From the NCBI RefSeq assembly GCF_900101855.1, contig NZ_FMVC01000004.1, positions 372,001 through 436,000 on the forward strand: DNA of 64,000 nucleotides, read 5' to 3'. This DNA comes from Flavobacterium anhuiense (GTDB lineage Bacteria > Bacteroidota > Bacteroidia > Flavobacteriales > Flavobacteriaceae). Every line of letters begins with the position of its first letter. Within the stretch, counting starts at the first letter, position 1. The position numbers and the translations under genes are program-made. Positions 1-8,585 of the stretch are shown here, piece after piece. A model generated the notes under the pieces. It had not been told where the DNA came from. It worked only from the letters and a program-made list of their open reading frames with translations, and did not search any database.

Positions 1-1183
1 CAGAAAGTCTTTCAAACTCCAGTTTTTGCTCGGCATTCATTAAATGATAAACACTTAAATCTGCTAATTCGTAAGATGAATTATACACATAATTAAACTG
101 CAATTTTCCAGGTATTGGTTTGTTTGTTTCAATAACCACAACACCATTTGCAGAACGAGAACCGTACAATGCAGTCGAAGCCGCATCTTTTAATAAAGTG
201 ATGCTCGCAATTCTATTAATGTCTAAATCGACAACCTGCTGTAATGTGGTTGGAAATCCGTCCAAAATAAATAGAGGCTGATTCGGATCGTCTCTAAACT
301 GACTATCAACCTGATTTGCTGTTAAACTCGTCTGCCCTCTCACCTCTATAGTTGGCAAAATATTTGGGTTTGAACCCGCAATATTATTATTTACAACAAT
401 AAAAGACGGATCTAATGATTTTAAAGCCTGAACCGCATTTTGCGTAGACACCTGTCTTAATTCCTCACCTTTAAAAATAGTTACAGCACCAGTTATCAAT
501 TCTTTTTTACGAACAGTAACCCCTGTATTTACAACAACTCCTTCAAGCTCTTTTCGTTCTTCCTGAAGTTTTACATTAATTATTTTTCTGTTATTAACCT
601 CAATAACTTGCGCACGATGTCCGATATAGGTAAAGAGAATTTGTCCATCATCTGGAGCTGTAATGGTATATTTACCATCAAAATCGGTTTGGGTAGCAAC
701 ACCTGTGCCTTTTACTTTGATATTTACTCCTGGAATAGGCTCTCCCTTATCATTGGTAACAGTTCCTTTAATTTCAATAAATTTGGATTCTGGAGCTACA
801 ACTTTTTCGGTTGCTTTTTTCTCTTTTACAATAATTGTATTTCCAGCAGAAAAACTAAAATCAAAATCCTTATTGGAAAAACTGGCTTCCAATAAATCAT
901 TCACTTTAATTTTTCCCTTTTTTAAATGTACTTTAGGTAATTTTTTAAATAAATCTTCCTGATAAATAAAAGTATAGTTGGTCTGTTTTTTAATAATGTC
1001 AAAAACTTCGTCAACAGATACTGTTTTATCAGCTGTAATTACAACTTTCGTGTTTTGTGAAAATAGATTTACGGGAGAAAAACCAAAAATTGTAGTACAA
1101 AACAAGAAGATAAAAGTTCTCATAATGTTAATAATTAGCCGCTTTCTAAAATAGAAATAGGCACTGGTTAATTTAAATTTCAT
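1..1183 (-). CDS. SusC/FecA-like TonB-dependent receptor, N-terminal part (truncated by window edge)
   Basis: Outer-membrane, TonB-dependent importer of a glycan or chelate ligand. Only about the first 394 residues are inside the window. I start it at 1183 (MKFKLTSAYFYFRKRL...), because a further ATG at 1123 lies in frame 20 codons later and the longer form gives the usual charged N-terminus before the hydrophobic signal stretch. In order: signal peptide; STN (secretin/TonB short) domain, the signalling domain of transducer-type receptors; a carboxypeptidase-regulatory-like beta-sandwich (IKGTVTNDKGEPIPGVNI); then the plug domain (VRGQTSL, ILDGFPT, LKDAASTALYGSRSANGV). The STN domain plus the adjacent FecR and sigma genes suggest it senses its substrate and drives its own transcription. 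The barrel and any SusD partner lie beyond base 1. The substrate cannot be told from this part. Confidence 0.93.
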   Translation of the reverse strand, partial: MKFKLTSAYFYFRKRLIINIMRTFIFLFCTTIFGFSPVNLFSQNTKVVITADKTVSVDEVFDIIKKQTNYTFIYQEDLFKKLPKVHLKKGKIKVNDLLEASFSNKDFDFSFSAGNTIIVKEKKATEKVVAPESKFIEIKGTVTNDKGEPIPGVNIKVKGTGVATQTDFDGKYTITAPDDGQILFTYIGHRAQVIEVNNRKIINVKLQEERKELEGVVVNTGVTVRKKELITGAVTIFKGEELRQVSTQNAVQALKSLDPSFIVVNNNIAGSNPNILPTIEVRGQTSLTANQVDSQFRDDPNQPLFILDGFPTTLQQVVDLDINRIASITLLKDAASTALYGSRSANGVVVIETNKPIPGKLQFNYVYNSSYELADLSVYHLMNAEQKLEFERLS

Positions 1184-1295
1184 AAATTTACATGTTAATT
1201 GGTGGTTGGTTAATAAAACTGACTTACTGGTTGATACACAGAAAGGGATAAAGCGCAGTACGGTGAGAGGTCTAAACTTTAATCCCTTTTCTTTT

Positions 1296-2444
1296 TTATT
1301 TGATTATAATTTTATTGTCTTTCTTTTCATAGGCATTAATAAAATTGATATTCTTGATCGTGGTTAATATGTCTTCTAATTTCTGATTCTTATTTAAAAC
1401 ACCATTAAACTTGACATTGCCAAGCGCTGGATCTGCAAATACAATATCAACATCGTACCATCTTGACAATACTCTCGCAATATCTTTTAAAGGCATTCCT
1501 TTGAATACAAACAATCCTTTTCTCCAAGAAATCTCATTGTAGACATCGGCTTCAGAAACACTTATATTTCCATTGTATTCTGTTATTTTAGATTGTTGGC
1601 TTGGAGTCAGAATTTGCTTTTTGGCGGCATTGCTTACAGCAACAACTCCTTGTACCAAGGTGGTATAAATTGCAGGTTCATCTCTATAAGCCTTAATATT
1701 AAATTCTGTTCCGATAACCTCAACATTCTGTTCTTGAGTTTTAACTTTAAATCTTGAACCCTTATGTTTGGTACTTGGCGAAACTTCAAAATATGCTTCT
1801 CCATAAACCAATTCAACTTGTCTGGTCTGGCCGTCAACAAAAGCAACTGGGTATTTTAATTGCGATTCAGAATTCAGCCAGACTTTGGTACTGTCTGCAA
1901 GTTGCACAAAAAACTGCCCGCCTCTCGGAATCGTTAAAAGATTATTGGCAATTGCTGCAGATTTTCCGTTGGAATTGTAAATTAACTTTTCTCCATTACT
2001 AGAAGCATTTCCTTTGCTGTATGATTTTCCTTTTTCTAATTCGATAACAGAACCGTCTTCAAGAGTCAGAGTTGCTTTATCGCTTCCAATTAAAATTTCT
2101 TTGTGCGCCACTTGCGGTGTTTCAATCTTAAGCGGATTTGTTTTATTTATTATTAATGAAATTGAAATCAGCAATAATAATGATGCCGCCATGGCAATCA
2201 ATTTGAAAGATGTTTTGGTATAAAATGGCTGAATTGATATGATTTTAGATTCTTCAGATTGAATGGCGTTTTGAAGACGTGTTCTCATTTTTAGTTCAAG
2301 TTCTTCCTTAGAGCCCAAAGTTTCGTCCCAATTCTTATCGGTTTGGAAACTTTCGTAATAATTCAATAATTTATTATTCTCCTCGAGATTGGTATCACCG
2401 GAAAGATATCTATTTAATAACAGTAAGAAATCCTCTTTTTTCAT
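1296..2444 (-). CDS. FecR-family anti-sigma factor
   Basis: Inner-membrane anti-sigma protein that relays the receptor signal to the neighbouring ECF sigma factor. The 382-residue protein has a short cytoplasmic N-terminus (about 1-80), one membrane segment (about 82-102, LIAMAASLLLLISISLIIN), a periplasmic FecR domain (about 120-270, with TIPRGGQFFVQLADSTKVWL) and a C-terminal DUF4974 domain (about 300-382, ending NKIIIK). This is the standard Bacteroidota layout and length. It lies 157 bases after the sigma gene and 112 bases before the STN-containing receptor, all on the minus strand, so it forms one sensing unit with them. Confidence 0.95.
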   Translation of the reverse strand: MKKEDFLLLLNRYLSGDTNLEENNKLLNYYESFQTDKNWDETLGSKEELELKMRTRLQNAIQSEESKIISIQPFYTKTSFKLIAMAASLLLLISISLIINKTNPLKIETPQVAHKEILIGSDKATLTLEDGSVIELEKGKSYSKGNASSNGEKLIYNSNGKSAAIANNLLTIPRGGQFFVQLADSTKVWLNSESQLKYPVAFVDGQTRQVELVYGEAYFEVSPSTKHKGSRFKVKTQEQNVEVIGTEFNIKAYRDEPAIYTTLVQGVVAVSNAAKKQILTPSQQSKITEYNGNISVSEADVYNEISWRKGLFVFKGMPLKDIARVLSRWYDVDIVFADPALGNVKFNGVLNKNQKLEDILTTIKNINFINAYEKKDNKIIIK

Positions 2445-2601
2445 TTTTTATTGTATTATTTCGGGAGTATATGAGATAAGTAACCAAAAAGGAATATACC
2501 CCCTAGTCCAAATTGCTTTTTTTTTGATTTTTTTTGAAAAAGAATTAAAAAAGAAGAAAAACCACACACCATCAACCCAAATCACTGCATTTTTAATTCC
2601 G

Positions 2602-3195
2602 CTAAAAGATATTTTTTGAGAGCCATAAAATCATCGCCATACTCATGCTTTCGCCCATCGAAGAGCGAATAGTATGCAATGCTTTGGTAATATGATTTTC
2701 GACTGTTTTTGTAGAAATATTAAGCCGTTCGGCAATTTCTTTATGACTCAACTGTTCTTCGCGACTTAGTTTATATACAGCTTGACATTTTTCAGGAAGT
2801 CCTGCAATGATTAAATTCAACTGTTGCACCAGTTCGTCGTGCATTAACTGTGTTTCTGGAGTTGTAGACAAGAAACGTTTTTCTAAATCATCAAAAAGTT
2901 CTACATGAACTTTGTCTTTATTTTTTCTCAGATGATTAAAAACCTGATATCTCGCGCAGGCGTACATATATCCTTTTAGCGAAATATGAATTTCGATTTT
3001 TTCACGATTGTGCCAGATATTCATGAAAATATCCTGAATAATATCTTCGCACAATTCTTTGTCTTTAATGACATTATAAGCCGACATAAAAAGTGCCTGC
3101 CAAAATGTATTGTACAATTCTGTCAATGCCGATTCGTCGCCGCCGCGAAGACGATCGATTAAAATCTGATCCTGATTTAAGATAGAATTTGGCAA
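2602..3195 (-). CDS. ECF RNA polymerase sigma factor (Bacteroidota SusC/FecR-linked type)
   Basis: Extracytoplasmic-function sigma-70 factor, 197 residues, expected to direct transcription of the adjacent receptor locus when released by the FecR protein. Region 2 spans about residues 20-95 (ELCEDIIQDIFMNIWHNREK, then YMYACARYQVFNHLRK). Region 4 spans about 130-185 (LPEKCQAVYKLSREEQLSHK, ERLNISTKTVENHITKAL), a typical helix-turn-helix for the -35 element. It is the first gene of the sigma/anti-sigma/receptor set. The start used gives MPNSILNQDQILIDRLRGGD, normal for the family. Confidence 0.95.
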   Translation of the reverse strand: MPNSILNQDQILIDRLRGGDESALTELYNTFWQALFMSAYNVIKDKELCEDIIQDIFMNIWHNREKIEIHISLKGYMYACARYQVFNHLRKNKDKVHVELFDDLEKRFLSTTPETQLMHDELVQQLNLIIAGLPEKCQAVYKLSREEQLSHKEIAERLNISTKTVENHITKALHTIRSSMGESMSMAMILWLSKNIF

Positions 3196-3643
3196 TGATG
3201 GAAGTTTATGGAGATTGAATAATTCGCAACAAACTTAATAAATTCCGTTAATAATCCTAATTTGTTCTTAGTCTCAGAGAATTGCGTTTCTGATAAATCT
3301 TAATTTTAACAGCAGATTTAGTTTAAAGAAATTCTAATTTCACCAACAAAATCAGCTTGTTTTTTAAACATAAATAAAATTCACAATTAAAATAAAATGA
3401 ATTTTCTAAAATCTCCAAAACAACTTCTTTTTACGTTAAAATTGTATTTTTATTAAATTTCAAAAAAATGACGTAGCCAATTTCTTTAAATCTAAAATTG
3501 AGTTTTTCAGGCTTCCTTTTTTTAACTCAAAATTTCTTAAATAAAAAATTGCTCTCCTTATTTTCTTATCTTAAGTCAAGGTCTTAACTTTTTCATAGCC
3601 ATTACTTTTGAGAATTATTAACCTAAAACTCAAAATACATTTT
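3196..3643. other. Non-coding gap upstream of the sigma gene
   Basis: This 448-base AT-rich stretch separates the minus-strand sigma gene from the plus-strand DUF4345 gene. It must hold divergent promoters, but I see no clear TAnnTTTG box, strong hairpin or small gene in it. Confidence 0.4.
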
Positions 3644-4045
3644 ATGAAATCATCAATCTATCTTAAAATTTTACTTTTTATTGTCGGACTTATTGGTTTT
3701 TCGATTGGGATCGCGCTTTTATTTTTTCCGATAACTTTTGAAGCTTCAGCAGGTATTTATCTTAACGAAAATGATTTTAGTCTGTTGAGCGAAATCCGTT
3801 CTTCGGGCGGAACGCTGATTGCATTTGGAATTGTAATTGTTACGGGAGCATTCAAATATTCATTTACAAAAATTTCTCTGCAAACAGCAATTTTACAGTA
3901 TTTCGCTTACGGATTTTCTCGCTTATATGCCTTAATTGTTGATGGAGTTCCAAGTCCAACAATTCTAAATGCGGCGATATCCGAAATTGCAATCGGAATT
4001 ATTTGCACTGGATTTTATTTTAAATATAAAAACGAACTCGGGTAA
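3644..4045 (+). CDS. DUF4345-like small integral membrane protein
   Basis: A 133-residue protein made almost entirely of hydrophobic helices, about four membrane segments (LKILLFIVGLIGFSIGIALL, then segments near 55-75, 80-100 and 110-128). The pattern, including a conserved-looking FGIVIVTGAF and a Y-G-x-S-R-L motif, resembles DUF4345 proteins, whose function is unknown. I prefer the ATG at 3644 over the in-frame TTG at 3608, because the shorter form begins MKSSIYLKILLF with a normal membrane-protein N-terminus. It is convergent with the Crp/Fnr gene that follows, so the two are not co-transcribed. Confidence 0.7.
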   Translation: MKSSIYLKILLFIVGLIGFSIGIALLFFPITFEASAGIYLNENDFSLLSEIRSSGGTLIAFGIVIVTGAFKYSFTKISLQTAILQYFAYGFSRLYALIVDGVPSPTILNAAISEIAIGIICTGFYFKYKNELG

Positions 4046-4095
4046 AACAGATTCGCGACAGCTACTTGTAATAAGTTTTAGCTATAAAAACAAAC

Positions 4096-4671
4096 TCATT
4101 TCTGAACTATCCTTTTTCTAATTCTGCTCAATGATTCGGGCGTAATACTTAAGTAACTGGCAATATGAACGAGCGGTATTCGATTTAAAAAATTAGGATT
4201 CGATTTCATGAATTTCAGATAACGTTCTTCTGGATTGTAATTGTTTAGCAAAGCAATATAACGTTCTGCTTTTCGATAATCTGAAACCATGATCAACAAA
4301 GTTATATGCTCCAATATTGGGCTTTTTAATTGCATTTCTAATTCTTTTTCTCGAGTGCCACTCACTAAAATGGTGTCTTCAAGACATTGGATGTTAAATT
4401 CAGAAGGTTTTCCGTCTAAGTAGCTGGAATAAATCACTAAAGGCATTTCTTCTATAAAAAAACCCGAGGTTTTTTCGACTCCATCAATCATTTTGAATTG
4501 TCTTAAACAGCCTTTTAAAACCAAATAACATTTATCGCTAATCTGTCCTTCTGTTACTACAAAATCGCCTTTTTTAAAAAATTCGATTGTTGTGTTTTCA
4601 ATAATTAGATCAATATCTGAAGGCTTAAACCTATTGAATTGTCCTAAAAATTTCCGAAGCAGATCGTTCAT
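4096..4671 (-). CDS. Crp/Fnr-family transcriptional regulator (cyclic-nucleotide-binding fold)
   Basis: A 191-residue one-component regulator. Residues about 20-115 form the cNMP-binding-like beta barrel (FFKKGDFVVTEGQISDKCYL, VLKGCLRQF). The C-terminal third is a short winged HTH (IPLVHIASYLSITPESLSRI, with SRIRKR as recognition helix). The canonical cAMP-contact motif is not evident and there is no cysteine cluster for an Fe-S centre, so the effector is unknown. Such proteins are abundant in Flavobacteria. It faces away from the MocR-type gene, with 165 bases between them. Confidence 0.88.
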   Translation of the reverse strand: MNDLLRKFLGQFNRFKPSDIDLIIENTTIEFFKKGDFVVTEGQISDKCYLVLKGCLRQFKMIDGVEKTSGFFIEEMPLVIYSSYLDGKPSEFNIQCLEDTILVSGTREKELEMQLKSPILEHITLLIMVSDYRKAERYIALLNNYNPEERYLKFMKSNPNFLNRIPLVHIASYLSITPESLSRIRKRIVQK

Positions 4672-4836
4672 TGTTACAGTTTTAAATTTTCATTTTTAAA
4701 AATAACAAAAGCTATTTAATGTACTGAATTTGAGGCTCATTTTTTTCGTCACTATACTATTAAAAATACTCTAATGATAATTATTGTATTTTTGGACTAG
4801 CAAAATATATTTATTTACCAAACAAAAACAGTCCAG

Positions 4837-6249
4837 ATGCTTCGACCGTGGCCATTAGAAATTCAGCTTGATAAAAAATCAGATAAAGCCATTTACCTGC
4901 AAATTGCCGACGCTGTAATAGATGCCATAAAAACTGGAAAATTGGTAAGTGGCAATGCATTACCAGGAAGCAGACAACTCGCCGAATTATTGAAAGTAAA
5001 CCGAAACACAGTTGTAGAAGCTTTAGACGTTTTAATTGCCGAAGGCTGGCTCATAACAATCGACCGAAAAGGAACTTTTGTAACGCAGTCACTTCCGCAA
5101 ATCAATCATGATGCAGAAAACAAAAAAGACCAAAAAATTAAAATAGAGGAATCCAAAAGTTTTTTAGTTTTTGATGACGGACTTCCCGATAGCCGGCTTG
5201 CACCAATGAATGATCTGGCAAGAGCGTATCGCGAATTGTTTAGCCGAAAATCGCGCTGGCAAATTATGGGTTACAGCAGCGAATTGGGAAATTTGGAGTT
5301 TAGAAAATCGATTGCTCAAATGCTGAATTTTAAACGTGGTATGAGTATTTCTTACGATCAAATCTGCATTACGCGCGGAAGCCAGATGGCGATGTATCTT
5401 GCCTCGCATTGCATTTTAAAATCAGGCGATTTTGTTTTGGTCGAAAATCCGGGGTACAAACCTGCTTGGGAAGCTTTTGAAAATGCAGGCGCAACATTAC
5501 TTCCCGTAAATGTAAACTCAGACGGATTGGATATCGATCAAGTAGAAAAATATCTTGAAAAACATTCAGGCATAAAAGCAATTTACGTTACACCTCATCA
5601 TCAATTTCCGACCACGGTAACGCTTTCTTTAAAAAAGAGATTAAAACTGATTGGACTTTCTAATCAATATAATTTTACAATTATTGAAGACGATTACGAT
5701 AATGAATTTCATTTTGGACAGCGCCCAATACTTCCGATTTCCAGTTATTCGGTTTTGAAAAACTATATTTACATTGGCACTTTCAGCAAAATTGTTGCTC
5801 CTGCGCTTCGTATTGGATATCTGGCGAGTTCTCATGAAAACATTCAGAAAATCGGAAACCATAGAAAAATAATAGATGTTCAGGGCGATAATATTATGGA
5901 AGAGGCGATTTTGAACCTCATCAATGAAGGGAAAATAAAGCGTCATCTCAAAAAAGCCAATTTGGTTTACAAAAACAAAAGAGATTATTTTGAAAGTCTG
6001 CTAAATCAATATCTGAAAGATAAAATCACCTTTACAAAACCTGAAGGCGGGCTTGCATTTTGGATTGTTCCAAAAGAAGAAATTGATGTTCTTGAAGTTT
6101 TTGAAAAGCTAAAATCGCAAGGCATTCAGATTATGAGCCCAAACCGATTTAGTTTTGATGAGACTATCAAAGGTTTTCGTCTAGGATATGCTTCACTCTC
6201 AGAAAAACAAATGGAGGAAGGAATAAGCGTACTTTCAAAATTGCTATAA
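4837..6249 (+). CDS. MocR-type regulator: GntR HTH fused to PLP-dependent aminotransferase domain
   Basis: A 470-residue MocR/PdxR-subfamily protein. Residues about 15-80 are a GntR winged HTH (LVSGNALPGSRQLAELLKVN, RNTVVEALDVL). After a linker, residues about 115-470 form a fold-type I aminotransferase. EDDYDNEFHF contains the PLP-pyridine aspartate, and GTFSKIVAPALRIGY contains the Schiff-base lysine (Lys318). Known relatives control PLP synthesis, GABA or taurine use, with PLP as coeffector. The YggS PLP-homeostasis gene lies 0.5 kb downstream, which hints at vitamin B6 control, but this is inference. It begins 165 bases from the divergent Crp/Fnr gene. Confidence 0.93.
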   Translation: MLRPWPLEIQLDKKSDKAIYLQIADAVIDAIKTGKLVSGNALPGSRQLAELLKVNRNTVVEALDVLIAEGWLITIDRKGTFVTQSLPQINHDAENKKDQKIKIEESKSFLVFDDGLPDSRLAPMNDLARAYRELFSRKSRWQIMGYSSELGNLEFRKSIAQMLNFKRGMSISYDQICITRGSQMAMYLASHCILKSGDFVLVENPGYKPAWEAFENAGATLLPVNVNSDGLDIDQVEKYLEKHSGIKAIYVTPHHQFPTTVTLSLKKRLKLIGLSNQYNFTIIEDDYDNEFHFGQRPILPISSYSVLKNYIYIGTFSKIVAPALRIGYLASSHENIQKIGNHRKIIDVQGDNIMEEAILNLINEGKIKRHLKKANLVYKNKRDYFESLLNQYLKDKITFTKPEGGLAFWIVPKEEIDVLEVFEKLKSQGIQIMSPNRFSFDETIKGFRLGYASLSEKQMEEGISVLSKLL

Positions 6250-6252
6250 AAA

Positions 6253-6312
6253 GCCCTTCGACTTCGCTCAGGGTGACATGAAGATTGTCTGGCTGAGCGG
6301 AGTCGAAGCCTT
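6253..6312. repeat. Hairpin-forming intergenic repeat (CTTCGACTTCGCTCAG type)
   Basis: GCCCTTCGACTTCGCTCAG at the left end is mirrored by CTGAGCGGAGTCGAAGCC at the right end, with about 20 bases between. The result is a long imperfect stem that could terminate transcripts from either side. I recall this sequence type as dispersed in Flavobacterium genomes; copy number must be checked. Confidence 0.75.
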
Positions 6313-6338
6313 TCTAGTTATCAGTCTTGCAAATTAAT

Positions 6339-6602
6339 TTAATTGCAATTCTCCATTTCAATAATAGAAAACCCATTTGCCCGAATCTGATTTTCAACTT
6401 CAATCGGCGCTTTATCAATGTGACAGAAACGGCATTCTTTAGAAGATAAAGTCTGTCCTTCTTGCGCTACACTTTTTAGATATTTTTTACCGTATTCATA
6501 TACCTGTTCTGCATCATTAACATTTTCATCTACCAAAATATCAAAGTGCATAATTTTTCCGTCTTTGCGGGTTACATAAGTATCCCAAACTGCTATTTTC
6601 AT
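6339..6602 (-). CDS. DUF2024 family protein
   Basis: An 87-residue soluble protein starting MKIAVWDTYVTRKDGKIMHF, a signature of the DUF2024 family, which has a solved fold but no assigned function. Two cysteines in CRFCHID near residues 57-60, plus a neighbouring histidine, could bind metal (inference). It is a single gene, convergent with the MocR gene across a hairpin repeat. An AT-rich stretch with repeated CTAAGATTCTAAG words lies upstream of its start at about 6610-6650. Confidence 0.88.
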   Translation of the reverse strand: MKIAVWDTYVTRKDGKIMHFDILVDENVNDAEQVYEYGKKYLKSVAQEGQTLSSKECRFCHIDKAPIEVENQIRANGFSIIEMENCN

Positions 6603-6748
6603 TTTTTTAAAGGTGCTAAGATTCTAAGTTACTAAGATTCTAAGTTTTTTTTTCTATGCAAATTTATATTGGTTTTCGTAGTGTCAAATCATCCAGTTTT
6701 TTCATTTTTTGAAATATACTGGTCCAGCAGAATTTTGCTGTTTAGGCA

Positions 6749-6756
6749 TAGTTTTG
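6749..6756 (+). promoter_or_regulatory. -7 promoter box of yggS, almost leaderless
   Basis: TAGTTTTG fits the Bacteroidota -7 consensus TAnnTTTG and ends only 4 bases before the ATG at 6761. If used, transcription would start at or within a few bases of the start codon, giving a leaderless or nearly leaderless mRNA. Confidence 0.55.
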
Positions 6757-6760
6757 CAAT

Positions 6761-7492
6761 ATGGAAAACGAAATTATTTTTAATTTAACTAAAGTGCGCC
6801 AGCGTATCGAAAATGCCTGCAAAATTGCCGGCAGAAACACTGCTGATGTTCAGCTTTTATTGGCAACTAAAACGGTTCCAGCTGAAAAAATTCGAATCGC
6901 AATTGAAGCTGGAGAAACTTTAATGGGCGAAAACAAAATGCAGGAATTGAGGGATAAAAATGATGTTTTGAAAAATCTTCCTGTTGAACGTCATTTTATT
7001 GGACATCTTCAAACCAATAAAATAAAAGATGTCTTGAAATATGTGACTTGCATTCAATCTCTAGATCGAATAAATCTGGCTGATGAATTGCACAAACAAC
7101 TTCAAAACCAAAACAGAAAATTAGATGTTTTTGTGCAAGTCAATACATCTTACGAAGAAAGCAAATTTGGTCTAGCTCCAGAAGAAGTTTTGTCTTTCAT
7201 TAAAAAAATAAAAACTTACGATACATTAAATATAAAAGGTCTCATGACTATTGGTTTGCTTGATGTTGAAAAAGAAAAAATGATTCCGTCACTCCGGCTT
7301 TTAAGAACTATTCGGGATGAAATTTATTCGGAAGGAATTGACGATTTGCAAAATCTAAAACTTTCGATGGGAATGTCTCAGGATTTGGAACTTGCTATCG
7401 CGGAAGGTTCGAATATGGTTCGAATTGGCACTTCGATATTCGGAAACCGCTTTTTAGGAAAAGAAATCTGGAACGAAAACATTGCAGAATAA
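6761..7492 (+). CDS. YggS/PROSC family PLP-binding homeostasis protein
   Basis: A 243-residue cytoplasmic PLP-binding protein of the YggS (PLPBP) family, which buffers free PLP and affects amino-acid homeostasis without a known catalytic reaction. Family marks: the PLP lysine in LLLATKTVPAEKI (Lys37), GENKMQEL, ERHFIGHLQTNK, SLDR, VNTSYEESKFG, GLMTIG, LSMGMSQDLELAI and GSNMVRIGTSIFG. Length matches the family. A likely -7 box lies immediately before the start. The AAA ATPase gene begins 9 bases after the stop, so the two may share a transcript. Confidence 0.95.
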   Translation: MENEIIFNLTKVRQRIENACKIAGRNTADVQLLLATKTVPAEKIRIAIEAGETLMGENKMQELRDKNDVLKNLPVERHFIGHLQTNKIKDVLKYVTCIQSLDRINLADELHKQLQNQNRKLDVFVQVNTSYEESKFGLAPEEVLSFIKKIKTYDTLNIKGLMTIGLLDVEKEKMIPSLRLLRTIRDEIYSEGIDDLQNLKLSMGMSQDLELAIAEGSNMVRIGTSIFGNRFLGKEIWNENIAE

Positions 7493-7501
7493 AACTTAAT
7501 T

Positions 7502-8236
7502 TTGAAGCAAATAAATGAGCAGATGAACCTGAATGATCTTACTGTAATTGATAATGAAAAAATTGCTTTAGACGATTTATTTTTTAGTGATGAGAATAAA
7601 GCTGCATTGCTTCAGATTATCAAAGAGCATCAATATATCGAAGAACTAAAAAAGTACAATCTTAAAGTTGATAATAAAATTTTATTGCACGGAAGTTCTG
7701 GCTGTGGTAAAACGACAACAGCAAAAGCGATTGCCAATACGTTAGGCAAAAACATTATTATTGTAAACCTCAGCACTGTTGTCGATTCTAGAATTGGTGA
7801 AACTTCTAAAAATTTAAAAGCCATTTTTGATAAAGCCATTAGAGAAAGAGCGGTTTTATTTTTAGACGAATTTGATCAGATCGGAAAAAGCCGTGACAGC
7901 GATGATAAAGACGTAGGCGAAATGAGGCGTTTGGTCAATACCATTATTCAGCTTTTTGATTATTTCCCTTCTGATAGTTTACTGATTTGTGCTACCAATC
8001 ATTATGAGATAATTGACAGTGCTTTATTGCGCAGATTTCAGCTTCGTTTGAAATATGAAATGCCTTCAGAAAAACAGCTCGATATTTATTATGATAAAAT
8101 TTTAAGCAGTTTTCCAAAACATTTTCAAAACATCGAAAGACGTTATGCCATTTCGTATGCTGAGGCTTTAGATTATATTAATACTACTATGAAAAAGCAG
8201 ATTATTGCTGCTTTGGATTCAAATAAAAACATATAA
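7502..8236 (+). CDS. AAA-family ATPase, single domain
   Basis: A cytoplasmic AAA+ ATPase of about 240 residues, like FtsH/spastin-class ATPase cores. Visible motifs are Walker A (LLHGSSGCGKTTTAKA), Walker B (AVLFLDEFDQIG), a sensor-1 asparagine (LICATNHYEI) and arginines of the SRH (SALLRRFQLRLKYEMPS). It has no protease or other effector domain, and its substrate is unknown. The open frame begins at a TTG (7502); an in-frame ATG at 7523 (MNLNDLTVIDNEKIALDDLF) is an equally possible start. It follows yggS by 9 bases. Confidence 0.87.
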   Translation: MKQINEQMNLNDLTVIDNEKIALDDLFFSDENKAALLQIIKEHQYIEELKKYNLKVDNKILLHGSSGCGKTTTAKAIANTLGKNIIIVNLSTVVDSRIGETSKNLKAIFDKAIRERAVLFLDEFDQIGKSRDSDDKDVGEMRRLVNTIIQLFDYFPSDSLLICATNHYEIIDSALLRRFQLRLKYEMPSEKQLDIYYDKILSSFPKHFQNIERRYAISYAEALDYINTTMKKQIIAALDSNKNI

Positions 8237-8265
8237 AATTCGACATAATTTCACGTTTAATTATT

Positions 8266-8480
8266 TGTTCCGTAGGAACATTTCATCGCTAGAATTAGAT
8301 TGACATCATTGTTTTACGTTCCTTAGGAACGTTTGATTGTCATGCATTTTTTACCGACGAGACGTTCCTAGAGGAACGGGGTTCACTGGTTACCTTTTTT
8401 TACCGATCAAACGTTCCTATGGAACGTGTAACCACAATCCACATTTTAATTCTACCGATGAAATGTTCCTAGCGGAACGT
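8266..8480. repeat. REP-like array of five palindromes around GTTCCnnnGGAAC
   Basis: Five short palindromes lie at 8266-8280 (TGTTCCGTAGGAACA), 8316-8332, 8362-8378, 8411-8427 and 8463-8480. Copies 3 to 5 have the core ACGTTCCTAnnGGAACG, are about 50 bases apart, and are each preceded by TACCGAtga or a close variant. The stretches between them carry mirrored GGTTACC/GGTAACC-like words. The array fills the gap between two convergent genes. The family resembles bacterial REP/BIME elements, which are mobilised by RAYT transposases; no such gene is in this window. Confidence 0.85.
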
Positions 8481-8510
8481 GGGTTGTAATGGTTATCTTT
8501 TTTTAAATCA

Positions 8511-8541
8511 AAAAACCCGCTGTAAATGCTCACAACGGGTA
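8511..8541 (-). terminator. Terminator of the glycosyltransferase gene
   Basis: Read on the minus strand, ACCCG and CGGGT arms enclose a loop and are followed directly by a run of six T. It lies 45 bases past the stop of the minus-strand gene. Confidence 0.7.
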
Positions 8542-8585
8542 ATTCTCTTGGGTGGAGTTTTATAATAGAATGAAAGTGTACTTGT

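Noticed and set aside
608..962. Overlapping plus-strand frames opposite the SusC-like receptor gene
   Set aside because: Antisense shadows of a well supported coding frame.
8266..8480. Regularly spaced repeats suggestive of a CRISPR array
   Set aside because: The repeated unit is a short palindrome with variable core, the spacers are related to each other, and no cas gene is in the window; a REP-like array fits better.
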